Below are positions 16,984 through 28,310 of a stretch of DNA of 64,000 bases, in pieces. The notes under the pieces were generated by a model. That model worked only from the letters and a program-made list of their open reading frames with translations, did no database searches and had not been told where the DNA came from. The stretch spans positions 1 through 64,000 of the forward strand of contig JASXTE010000106.1 in NCBI GenBank assembly GCA_030280995.1. Reading direction: 5' to 3'. Numbering within the stretch: position 1 is the stretch's first letter; each line of letters begins with the position of its first letter. Origin of the DNA: Hemileia vastatrix (lineage: Eukaryota; Basidiomycota; Pucciniomycetes; Pucciniales; Zaghouaniaceae). The position numbers were made by a program, and so were the translations under genes.

Positions 16984-17745
16984 ATGAAGGTTATTGGTTT
17001 AATATCAGGTGGTAAAGATAGTTGTTATAACATGTGTAAATGTGTAGATGATGGTCATGAAATGGTTGCCCTGGCCAATTTATTTCCAGCCGATAAGGAA
17101 GACGAATCAAACGATGAAATTGACTCTTTCATGTATCAAACTGTTGGTCATCAAGCAATTTCACTTTATGCCAAAGCCATGGAGTTACCATTGTTTCGAC
17201 GAAAAATACTGGGTAAACCTGTCAATCAAGACTATGATTATAGTGGTCCAGTCGATGAAGATGAAGTTGAAGATTTGTATCAACTACTCTGTGACATTCG
17301 AAATGAAGGAATCGAATTTGATGCCGTATCTGTTGGTGCCATCCATTCAAACTATCAAAGACTGAGAGTGCAAAATGTCTGTGATCGTCTTAAAATCAAG
17401 ATGCTGGCTTATCTCTGGGGTGCTGACCAAGAGAAACTTCTCCAAGAAATGATTGACTACGGTATCAAAGCCATTTTGATAAAAGTCGCAGTGATCGGAC
17501 TCGATTCCAAGCATCTGGGTAAATCACTCGATGAAGTACAAAATAAACTTCTCACCCTGAAAAACCAGTACGACATCAACGTTTGCGGTGAAGGAGGAGA
17601 ATTTGAAACATTGACATTAGATTGTCCATTGTTCAAAAAGTACAAGCTAAACATCGATGAACACAAAATTATTCTCCATTCTGATGCTGCATTTGCACCT
17701 GTATATTATTTAAATCCAACAAAAGTTTCTCTCGTTGTAAAATAG
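16984..17745 (+). CDS. DPH6: Diphthine--ammonia ligase, copy B
   Basis: A 253-residue protein with SGGKDS at residues 7-12 and GEGGEFET near 220, identical to copy A except for the last residue (Lys here, Gln in A). It catalyses diphthine amidation on EF-2. The upstream frame is also open to 16882, but the PP-loop position argues for the ATG at 16984. An AATAAA starts 10 bases after the stop codon, an unusually compact 3' end. Copy A lacks that signal because the homology ends at the stop codon, which again suggests that B is the parent. Confidence 0.93.
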   Translation: MKVIGLISGGKDSCYNMCKCVDDGHEMVALANLFPADKEDESNDEIDSFMYQTVGHQAISLYAKAMELPLFRRKILGKPVNQDYDYSGPVDEDEVEDLYQLLCDIRNEGIEFDAVSVGAIHSNYQRLRVQNVCDRLKIKMLAYLWGADQEKLLQEMIDYGIKAILIKVAVIGLDSKHLGKSLDEVQNKLLTLKNQYDINVCGEGGEFETLTLDCPLFKKYKLNIDEHKIILHSDAAFAPVYYLNPTKVSLVVK

Positions 17746-17754
17746 TCTATTTAC

Positions 17755-17760
17755 AATAAA
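17755..17760 (+). terminator. Candidate poly(A) signal of DPH6 copy B
   Basis: AATAAA 9-14 bases after the TAG stop, followed by a TG-rich stretch. Confidence 0.55.
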
Positions 17761-18478
17761 ATCTGTGAATTTTCTAACATATTCTACGGGATTTGTTTCG
17801 TCATTGAATTCAAGGTTCAAAAAAGTGAACTCATATGAAGGATTCGTGCCAGTTCACGAAAAGAAGTAAAGAACATTTATCAGTTTGAACAACATAACAA
17901 TTACCTTGATATGTAAGGATGTTATGTGTGAACTGTATGATGCTGATTTTGTCACATACTCAGTCAGGGTCAGTAGAATTTCAAGTGAAATTTACTCCTT
18001 AAATCCTTGAAGATGGTGAATTCCTGAAACCTTGACGAATTTTCTCAATAGAACTGGTGATGAGACATTCAGGTCAAAGTCGAGATGTGCCAGTGTCATC
18101 CATGGTTATGTATAAGATGTTGTAAAGAACATTGGCACTATCAGTAGAGTAGGATGTGTCTGTACTTCATGTCGTCATCATGGTTGTGGCCTTGAATGTC
18201 TTAGCCACACACTAAGATGAACATGAACTGAGAAAGAACAAGTTAGAACTAACAACATACAAGAAGGATGCTTCATGAGTATGTTTAAAAGAACCATCTG
18301 CTTGTTCAATGATGTTCAGTAGGTTGTTTTTGCTTGACAGTGCAACATTTGCAACAAGTCAACAACATACAAAACATTATCATCATCTTTTTCTTCGTTC
18401 ATTTGAATTTACTTTTACTTGTGTGAGAAGATTTAAATTTAATTCTACTGTCATCATCTGTGAAGAAAATCGATAAAG
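17761..18478. other. Intergenic region, no gene seen
   Basis: AT-rich sequence without a recognisable ORF. The last 100 bases precede the phosphatase-like gene, and an in-frame TGA at 18461 supports that gene's start codon. Confidence 0.5.
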
Positions 18479-21340
18479 ATGAATGATTTACCTGATTACA
18501 ATCAATATTTTCCTCGGACGTCATCTTTATCACCAACTCAATCACCATATCCAACATCATTATCATCTGGTACAACTGGTGGATTTTCATCATTCGGTAG
18601 TTCATCACAAACTCATTCATTTAAGAAAAAATCATCTATTTGTGCTCGAGCTTCAGCACGAAATGCTAAAAAGCCGCGAAGAAATGTTAAAAAAGCTAAA
18701 AAAGGTTTAATATATCTTAAACTCAATTTAAAAGAATCTGTTGCATCTGGATTGATCAATCCAATCAATAAGGTTCAATTGAGCATCCTAAATACTGGGA
18801 TAATCAAGATAAATGATGAAGTATCCAAAGCATCTGGCATTGTGCCGAAAAAACCTTTCGACTTGAATAAATCGAAATTCAAAATGCACCTGGAACTCTT
18901 ACGTAAATATAAAGTTCTACTTGACATTGAATTTCACGTAAGTATTCTTATCATAGTAAAATTATATTAATTACAATCAACGATGATGGAATCAATGATG
19001 TAATTTTTAATGATATTTTCTTCTTCTTTCTCTTCAGATGGCATCAAAATGTGAAAATCATTCCATTCGACATGCGATGAAAGAAGAAAATGAATCGAAA
19101 AATGTTAAATTTAAACCAGTACCATGTGAGTACATGAAATATTCTAGTTAATTCAAGGATGTGTTAAAGGATTTTATAAGCCGCTTGCCACCTTTTGTTG
19201 TCCAATTCAGTACACTTTTGAATATGTACTCTACTGTACTGTTCTAACTCAAACTTACACACATACACATACTCATTCTAACTTAACCCTTGTAACTCAT
19301 GACAATTCTATTTATACTTTGCAACACCCCAACCACATTTTGCAGATGACTACAACCGAGTTGTATTGGAAACATTGCCAGGAATACCAGACTCTGACTA
19401 CATCAACGCTTCATACATCGATGTGAGTATCACACACTGTGAATGTTCTAACAAACAACTTTGAAGGTTCTTTCCTTTCCTTGTTGTTGCTTTTTCTTCT
19501 TCTTCTTCTTATTTTCAATCGACTTTAACTGGTTAATTTTGTCATCAAGTTCAATCGAATATTTCACACAACAACTGAAATAACTTTTACATGAATGTTG
19601 TTGTACTTAATTTTATTTTTTGTTCTTTATTTGCTTTCAACAGAGTTTACTCAAACCAACTGCATACATTGCAGCACAAGGCCCTTTAGATGACACAATT
19701 GCTGATTTTTGGCGAATGGTTTGGGAACAAAAGTGTCATGTTATCATTATGTTAACTAAAGTATTTGATTTAGTTCGATCAATGTGTTCTAAATATTGGC
19801 CTGATGAAGTTGGTTGTCCTGAATATTATGCTCCAATGGAAGTAACATTATTAGAAGAAGAAGAATTAGCTGAATTTACAATTCGAACATTTAAAATTAA
19901 ACGACGATTTGCTGTTAAAGGATATGAAAATTTAGTTGAAAAAACAATGAAAATGAATTTAAATGCTGATGATGAAGAAGGTAGAATTGTATATCAATTT
20001 CAATATTTTAAATGGCCAATACATTCATGTCCATCAATTGATTCAATATTACATTTTAGACGTAAAGTTAAATTAGTTAATGAAGATGTAACTGATCGAT
20101 TTGATAAAGTTGGTCCAACAATTGTTCATTGTTCTGATGGATGTGGTCGAACTGGTGCATATCTTGCGATTGATGCTAATTTAGAATTAATGGAAGAAGA
20201 TCATATGTTTGATATATTTGGATACACAAAGATAATGCGTAATGCACGTAAAGGAATGATTGATTCAGTTGATCAATATAAATTTGTCTATGAAGTACTT
20301 GATGAAGCATTTACATCTGGAAGAACTTGGTTTCCTGTTTGTGATTTACCTGAACAATTGAAGAAAAAATCACTTAAACATCCATTAACACGTGTAAATG
20401 AATATCAAAGAGAATATGAAAAAATTGTACGAATGACTAAAGTATTTTCTATTGGTGATTGTGCTGGTGGACATCGAGTTGAAAATCGTTATAAAAATCG
20501 TGATTTTGCTACTATTCCACCAGATAATCATCGACCATATTTATCAACATTTCAATCTAACGATTCAACTGATTATCTTAATGCTGTATTTGTTGATGGA
20601 TATACACGATCTAAAGAATACATTGTCACTGAATGGCCAATGTCACATACAATACCTGATTGTTGGTCATTGATATACGATCATGATTGTAATTCAGTTG
20701 TTGTACTTGCATCACCTAATGATAAAAATAACTATCCACCATTTTGGCCAACGGAAAAAGATAAAAGACGTAAATATGGTCCTGTTTTTACTGTTGATTG
20801 TATTAGTTTCAATCATTATGCTAATATCAAATCATGGATACTACGTATTAACAAAAAAGTTGTATCATTAACTGAATTAATGTCTGGTGTTAAAGGTATA
20901 CCTAAGACAACACAAATATTTCAAATTACATGTTGGCCTGATTCACATAAAGTTCCCAATTCAACAAGTTCTTTGGTTGAAATGATGAATATGGTTGAAC
21001 GATGGCGACAACGATCTAATCATGGACCTGTTTGTGTTATCTCTGCGTAAGTTTTATTCATTCTTTAACATTGTTTTTACTATTGATTTGTACTAATTGA
21101 ATGACTATTTTTTTTCTTTTTAATTACAGAAATGGTAAATCACGAGCTGGTGTATATTGTGCGGCAAATGTTGCCATCGAACAAGTTGTTCAACATGGTG
21201 AAGTTGATGTCTTTCATGCAGTTAAAACTGTTCGACGACATCGACCTTTACTTGTTGAAAATATGACTGAATATAAATATTGTTACGATTTGGTTCTTCA
21301 TTATGTAATGAATTATCTACATCAAGAAGGAGGTGAATAA
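18479..21340 (+). CDS. Tandem-domain protein tyrosine phosphatase homologue, both domains atypical
   Basis: Five exons predict 745 residues: 18479-18937, 19038-19125, 19346-19422, 19644-21046 and 21130-21340. All have GT-AG introns of 83-221 bp and phases that join cleanly (for example PYDYNRVVL ... SDYINASYID across exons 2-3). Residues 1-153 are a Ser-rich then Lys/Arg-rich region with no signal peptide or membrane span. PTP domain 1 (about 165-440) keeps the nucleophile in HCSDGCGRTG (Cys371), but its WPD loop reads WPI (332-334) and its P-loop has Asp in place of Ala, as in IA-2/PTPRN pseudophosphatases. Domain 2 (about 450-735) has an intact WPD (639-641), but the P-loop reads VISANGKSRAG with Ser675 in place of Cys. 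Tandem domains are typical of receptor PTPs; here the receptor part is missing. A phosphotyrosine-binding or regulatory role seems more likely than catalysis. Confidence 0.88.
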
Positions 21341-21515
21341 CACGCACACTTATAATCATTTACATGAGAAAAGGTCAAGTACACATCGATTAATGTTCCA
21401 AATGATTCGACATCATCGTCATCATATCAATCATTCATTTATTTAATTAACCAAAATTAATAATTACACTTGTACTGTACAAATTAAATCAATTAGTAGA
21501 ATCAATTATTCAATT

Positions 21516-21521
21516 AATAAA
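21516..21521 (+). terminator. Candidate poly(A) signal of the phosphatase homologue
   Basis: AATAAA about 175 bases after the stop codon in an AT-rich 3' flank. Confidence 0.45.
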
Positions 21522-24500
21522 GTATCAATTAATTATCAATTGCGAAATGAAAAGTTCTAAAGAAGATAAAAAATGAAAAGACCTTCTCTTCTTGCTTTTT
21601 CTTGTCTGTTGACTGGAAAATTTTCGTTCTTTTATTTGTGTTGACATGGATAAAAACAACTGACTGGGCGTTGATGTACTTTTAGGTTACTAGTTGATTT
21701 GTGTGTTTTGTTTAAACATCGGTCTTAACAAACACACAAAAGTCGGCAAAAACAAAAGATTTTCTTTGTTATCTTCATGAAAAAGGAAAAACAACGAACA
21801 AAAAAATTTGTTAAGAACAGTTGTTGTTGTTGTTTTGTTGTGACTTGACAAGTTCAGGATGTTTTTTATGATATTTCAAAATGTTTGAGAGATGCAACAT
21901 TACAAGTTACAAGATATGTGTACAAAACACTCGACTGAGAAAGCAGCAAAAAAGAGAGAGGAAGGAAGCAACAAAAAAATCACATCATAAATGATGGATG
22001 CAAGTGATTTCACTGACATCATGTTGTTAACGGATGCCCTGGGTATGAAAACATTCATACATAACACTCGACAAAGTAATAATAATTTGTAACAAATTTT
22101 ATTCACTTTTGAATAAAGAGTGAAAAGTGAAGAGAAGAGAGGGAAATAGATGAAAGGATGAAAGAAAGAGAGGAGAGACTTCTTTGTATGTTGTTGTCAT
22201 CGATGAAATAATTGAAATGAACTCACTAGGTTATGAGGATTCAAACATCACACGGATATTTTACTTGACTCATCGGGCTGCCTTTGAACTGTTGAAATTG
22301 GTTGAACCATTTGAAATATTCATCAAGTAAGTGACTAGTAAGTCACCTTGTGCCGTCTAACTCACCGGACGTGACTCAGTCAGGGTCAAAATTGCATTTG
22401 CACACAAGGAATTGACGAAGACGGAAGGAAAGAAAGAAAGAAAGAAAGAATGAATGAAGTACAAGAAGGAAGAAGAAGAAGTAGAATCATACAAATAGTA
22501 AATCGAATTTACTCCTCCCTACTGATGTAGAGCAAATGACTGCCTGTGCGAATTGTCAATTAACCTTTAAGAGTAAATGAAATTGCTTATATAGCAAGTA
22601 AAGTTATAGAATGTTCCCTGTTGGTGTTTCCTTCTTCTCCACCCACTCGATGGATGGTGAAATTGATGGAAATTTCTTCTTCCCCAACCAACTTCAACTG
22701 CAACAGTCAATTGCATTTGATTCAACTAAAGGGATGTGAATGATGAAGATGATGAAGATATCAACATGGTTTAAATGGTGAAGATGAGATGTCACGGCAA
22801 GGGGTAAAATGAATCTTTATCCGATATCTTTTTTTCTCCATCATGAGGATGAACATCGTCAACTGTCATCACTGATTCCATCTTCTCCTTGATAACACTT
22901 CCTTCTCTCTCAACTGATACTCAACAGACACACCAACAAAGTGAAAAATGAAGCCAACCTTTCAACTTTAAACTTTAAACTTTGTTCTTTTTTGTCATAA
23001 CAAACTTTTCGTATACTTTTACTTGTGTACATTTGTGGTATGGTTTTACTTTAGTATATGAAACTTTGTCAGTTTGTACATTTACTTGTTCATTATTAAT
23101 GTTGTCAGATACAGTTGAACAGTTGATATACACCAGGTCACTAAAATCAAGTTACAGTTTGGTTACACAACACATGAACAGACAAACAATTTGTTTCTCT
23201 TCTTTGTCATCTTTCACAATTTACTTTTAATCTTACATAACAACAACAACAGAACAAAAAAAAAGAATATTCTTTTTCAACACAGGTAAAAAGATTACAT
23301 AAATTTAGATTTATGTTTACACAGTTACACAGACAATTTATCGATTTTATATGGTGAGATAACTTATGTGACATGATACTTAGATCAAAGGTGAACTTGC
23401 TCGAAGGATTTCCTGTTCAATTTGTCAAGTCTTTCATCTTACCATTTCTTTATCCTTCTTACCAGGTACTCTTTTACCTGGTTGTTCTTCACTATGAAAG
23501 GAAGAATGAACACAAATTACATTTCCTACATCATATGATTAATTGATTACCTGGTGAATACTTTTTCCTTACGGTGAAGCTTTTACTCTTCAACTGAATG
23601 TAAATCTCCAAATACACTTTGTCCAAATAGTAAGATGCAAGGTCAGGGTTGAAATGTGTTCACTGACAAAAGGGAGACAAAAACAACAAGAAGAAACAAA
23701 GTCGACCTGAGGCAAGAACTAAACACAAAACACTGACGACTGTGCACTTTTTTTCTTTTTCTCTTTTTGTCTGTTTGTATGTTTACCTTTACTGTGAATA
23801 CTGTTTCTTGTGTTTCTTCTGTTTCTTCAGTGTGACTTGTTGTGTTCTTTCCGTACACTGAAGATGGAATGAAAGAACCATTTCCATTTCCATTGCCAAT
23901 GCCACAGTACCATTTGTGGCAAATCTAATGGACTTTTCTTGTGTGTGTATGTTTCAACTTGACTTGACTTGTCATTCACTTACCTGACTAATCTTATAAT
24001 CATTTATTCCTGCTTCCAATTTCTTCTTCTTTCCTTTCCATACACAACCATTGGTCAGTTGATTGAAGGAAAGAACACATTGTTCCAAGAACAATGTATA
24101 TCCGAGTTGATCCAAGTGCATCAGTCACTCATGTACCTTGTTCAATTAAGTTCTTTTATTTCAAATGTCACATATACTTTTATCAATGTAACTTACTTCA
24201 AATCAACTTTGACACATAAAACATTATATAAAGCGAAGTGAATGAAAATAATAAATGACTGTTATAACACTGTTATCCTTACACTGGATAAAGTTGTGTT
24301 CTTCTCTCATAAGACAATTTATACTTTTGATGAAGTTTCAACTATTTTTATAAGTTATTTACGATAACACGCGATTTCTCTTCAATTGTTCTATTGTTCA
24401 ATTGTACCAGTTAAATTGATCAAATAAGTGTATTAAAGTTACCTTTTCAACTGAAAGTATCATTTTATTGCATCATCAAGTGTAAAGTTCTTCTTCTTCT

Positions 24501-25921
24501 TTGAGTACATCTCGTTGACGAGTTGTTCAATCTTTGTGTATCTTCAAGACATCCGGTCACATTGAACATTGTTGTTTTTGTTCTTAATGTTCACACACAG
24601 ACAGACAGACAGAAAGTACAATGTTCGTGAAGACATTCGTGCTGAGAAAGCAAATTAACTGTAAGACAAATAACAGTTACTTTTACTTCCAGAACTTGGT
24701 GAACATGACTAGATGAAAGTTTATCTCTGCTCTTTGGTCACCTTTTTTTGTGTGTGTGTCTGTGTGTGTCTGTGTGTATTTGAGAGTTGTTTTTTCTGTA
24801 ACTTCTTTCACCCTCTTGTCATCCCTCCTGGCGTGAATGATGGTGCTGACAGTGACAAGACACAAGAAGCATGAAAGTTCATGGTTAAGTCACGTATCCA
24901 TTCATTTTGTCAAGACGAGACGAAGACGAAAAAGAAGAAGAGAAAAAAAGAATAAGAACTTTTTTTGTATCCTGAGATTGTGTAGGTTTTTCTTTGTCAT
25001 TTTCTTTTATTCTTTTTCCTTTTTCTCCTCCACATCCCCGTCCATCAGTAGCCAATTGAATTTACTTTGTGACAGTTGTAACTTCGCTTTCTTTTGCCAA
25101 TGAATGTTAATTTACATTGAGAATAAGTTTTACCGGTGAAGTTACAACAAGAACAAGTCGCATGGGAAAGTCCAAGTATATATAAATATAAGTTGAGTGT
25201 AGAGTAGTAAGTTAAATTGTAAGTACAGAGAAAAAAGGAAGAAAGACAAAACGGCGGGAAGAAAGAGAAGAAGAAGAAGAAGCAATTTCTACCCTGACAT
25301 CTTTCATACAATTTATCCTGAGGCATTTTTCTTTTTTTCCTTTTCTTTCCTTTCCTTCTTTCTTCGGATAGAACTTTCAGGACAAAAGGATCAACTGGAC
25401 ACCAACTGAGAGAGTCAGTTAGTGTATATTCAATTGACAACACCCAATGGTTTACCCTACACACAAAGATCTGTGGGTGCTCAAAAGGGTCCAACAAGCA
25501 GTGATGTCAATTAACACTAAACTCATAGCAATAAGCAAAGTACAACAGGGCAAAGTCATGGTGTGAATTGATGAGGCAAAAGAAAAGAAAAGAAAGAAAG
25601 AAAAAAATCTCAGACTTTCTACAAGGACCTGTCATGTTGACCTCTTAAAATAGGCGGAGATGAAATGGGAGGGATGTAAAATGAGAAACGAGAGGTAAAA
25701 GAGGAAGAAGAAGAGAAAGAGAAGAGAAAAAAGAGAAAAAAAGTAACACAGAAATACATGAACACTCAGGGCAAAGGTAAATGCGACTTTGTTACTCTGT
25801 CGCCATCGTCGACGACGTCCTTGTTGTTGTTGTTGTTGTTGTTGTAGTTAGTAGTTGCAGTTGAAGTTGTTGTAGTTGCACTCGGCGTGAGTTTACAATT
25901 AAGTCTCTCATTGTACTTCTC

Positions 25922-25957
25922 ATTCTGCTCATTCTGCTCATTCTGCTCATTCTGCTC
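25922..25957. repeat. Four tandem copies of ATTCTGCTC
   Basis: Perfect 9-bp unit, four copies. On the minus strand it would read Asn-Glu-Gln repeats, but the open frame around it is short and has no other support. Confidence 0.9.
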
Positions 25958-28310
25958 TTCCACATCCCACATCCCACAAGAGTTAACAGTCAACGCCTCA
26001 CCTGACTGTTGACTTGTTTTTTTTCTCTCTTTTTTTTTCTTTTTTTCGTGTTTACTTGAGCTTCAGGTTCACATGGTTCACTTGATGTTCACTTTGTGTC
26101 ATTCTCTTTTAACTTTGTCTTTATAACTACAAGCATACAAGTCCGTATGTGAATTTGTACGTGATTTTTAACCAGTACTTCAACACATTGCTCATTCTCA
26201 GAAAGTGTATGTGTGTGAATTTATTTTTAAATGAACGACAAATTAAAATTTAACCCCCTTACCCAGTGACTCACCGATGACTGTGTGACTGATGAAACCA
26301 TCCCCATCATCATCATCATCTTAATCTACATATCAGTTTGTTTTCAAGGCTTCAACTGTGTACTTCTGCCCGTTTACCCATCAAGTGAAGCATTTAAAGT
26401 CCACTGCACACAATCAAACCAGAATTACCATTGGATGAGAAGTCAAATGCCGGGTGAGTCATTGACAAAAGTTGAAAGGGAAACTTTGACTGGGATGAAC
26501 ATCATGATGAAGGAAGGAAAAAGGAAGAATAAGAGGAAGAATAGGAAGAAAGAGAAGAAGAAGTAACAAGTACACATTGTACTCAAGTCAACTGAACAGA
26601 ACAAAATCGATTGACTGTGTGATGCGCTATTCTACTTTGCTTTGTCCGTGTGAACGTTTGTCTACTGGTATTTCATATGTAAATTTCACCCTGACACTCG
26701 ACAGAACCTCGAGAAAAGGCGTGATTGTTGTCAATTGTTTACCCAAGTTGATGGCAAAGACAAAGATCAACGTATGACAATGAGCATCATCTAATCCATT
26801 GCATTCATTAATGCAAAGTCACAGGTTACTCCATGAGAAATTCTTTTCCTTTTCCTTCGTTTAACTAGAAGAATGAAGAATGTTCATTGTTGTCTCATAT
26901 GAAACTGTCATAGTTATTAGTCAACAACAACAATAATAGTTAGTTAGTAAGAAGTAAAATTTATTCTTTTTCACATTGACATAGATGATTATTTTCAACT
27001 GTTTCAAGAATGAATATATTCTACCAATTGACCTGACTGTGATGATCATTAGTGTGTATTTTTGTTTGTGTGTGTGTCATTCATTTTCATTTTAAATGGT
27101 GAAAGTCACTCAAGTGTATATTTACACTGGGAAACAGGTGCACTTGAGACAAAACGTTAAGTTAAAGAGAGACTTTGAAGAGGCAATATCCTAACTTTGT
27201 GTCTTTGTAGACAAAGATTATACTCAGAGTACAAGAGAATAAGAGTATAAGAGTATAAGAGATATTTTCTTTTTCCTCTTCCTTCATTTCATTGGAAGGA
27301 CTTTTCGTTTTTTCACATTACATTGTTTCTCATACACGTGAATTAATCTGTTTGTATCAATTGACATGGAAACAATAAGAACATCTTCTATGATTCAAAG
27401 TAACGATAGAATAGTAGTGAAAGTAGTAAAAATAGTAAAAGAGAGGAAGGAAGGAAAAAAATCATCATCAGATTTACTAAAGGAGAAAAGTAGTTTTCCA
27501 CTTTCATGCAAGTGGAACAAAGTCAAATGCTCAGATGAGTCCATTTGTCGCCTGTGACTCTGTTTCCAGCATCCGCATCCAGGGAGGAGAAATAGAAGAG
27601 TGAGAAGAGTGAGAAGAATTGAGCCACAATTCGATGCTCACAAGAGGGGAGAAAAATCGAAATGTCCTTTGGGGAGTGAGAAAAGGCTCAGGGTGTGACT
27701 CATCCGCTCTTCAAGTTCCATCAGTGACTCACCGATTGTACAAAAATCTTCTCACAGATGCAACCTCATGGTTCATCGTACATTTTTTTCCTTCTTCTTC
27801 TTTTCCTTCTTCTCATCTTTACCATCTCTCAGTCAAACCACAACAATCAAATTGAATCATACATCACAATACTCTGTTGCTACGTTATTCAACTCTTTAC
27901 TTTGTTTTCTTCTTCTTCTTTCTCTTTCTTTCTGTACTATTTACACAAACTACAAATTATACCATGTATACGAATACACTTGATTATTACATGTTGTATG
28001 TAATATTTCTTTGTTTATTTTACAAATTGTAGCCCTGAAATTTTTTATTGTTATCGTTATCCAAGTGTTAACTTGTTGTTGCTGTTGTTTCTGTTGTTGT
28101 TGTCTTTCATCGTCAATTGTCTGATGAAAGTTTACTCGATGACAGGAAAAAGCCAACGTTAAAGAAAATAAAAGCATTGAAAAGCCGAGAAAACTGGTCA
28201 ATTGGCAATTGAGGATGACGACGAACTTTGTACTTAACCCATCCAACCGTTTAACTTGTTTTCTTTGTACTTTGTTTTCTTCTTCTTCTTTTTCTTTTCT
28301 CTCGCCAATT

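Larger units (their letters stand above)
14376..17742 (-). repeat. Right arm of the large inverted duplication
   Basis: Reverse complement of 7410-11002. Block 14376-16579 (2204 bp) and block 16930-17742 (813 bp) match the left arm at equal length. The island 16580-16929 is diverged and shorter. The arm begins inside the coding end of the intact IFT22-like gene, so this arm is in its original context. The spacer between the arms is 11003-14375 (3373 bp). Confidence 0.95.
21341..28310. other. 7 kb gene-poor, microsatellite-rich interval
   Basis: I find no protein-coding gene with family resemblance or convincing exon structure. Open frames here translate purine or pyrimidine tracts (Lys/Arg/Glu or Phe/Ser/Leu rich). 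Simple repeats include an AAAG tract near 22431-22452, a GTT run near 25819-25848 and a 9-bp tandem repeat at 25922. The interval could hold untranslated exons, long 3' UTRs of the navigator-like gene to its right, regulatory DNA or a non-coding RNA gene. None of these can be supported from sequence alone. Confidence 0.5.

Noticed and set aside
7410..17742. The palindrome as a simple assembly artefact of two haplotypes
   Set aside because: The diverged island, the differing stop codons and the truncated IFT22 tail in an unrelated flank fit a real inverted duplication better, although only long reads can prove it.
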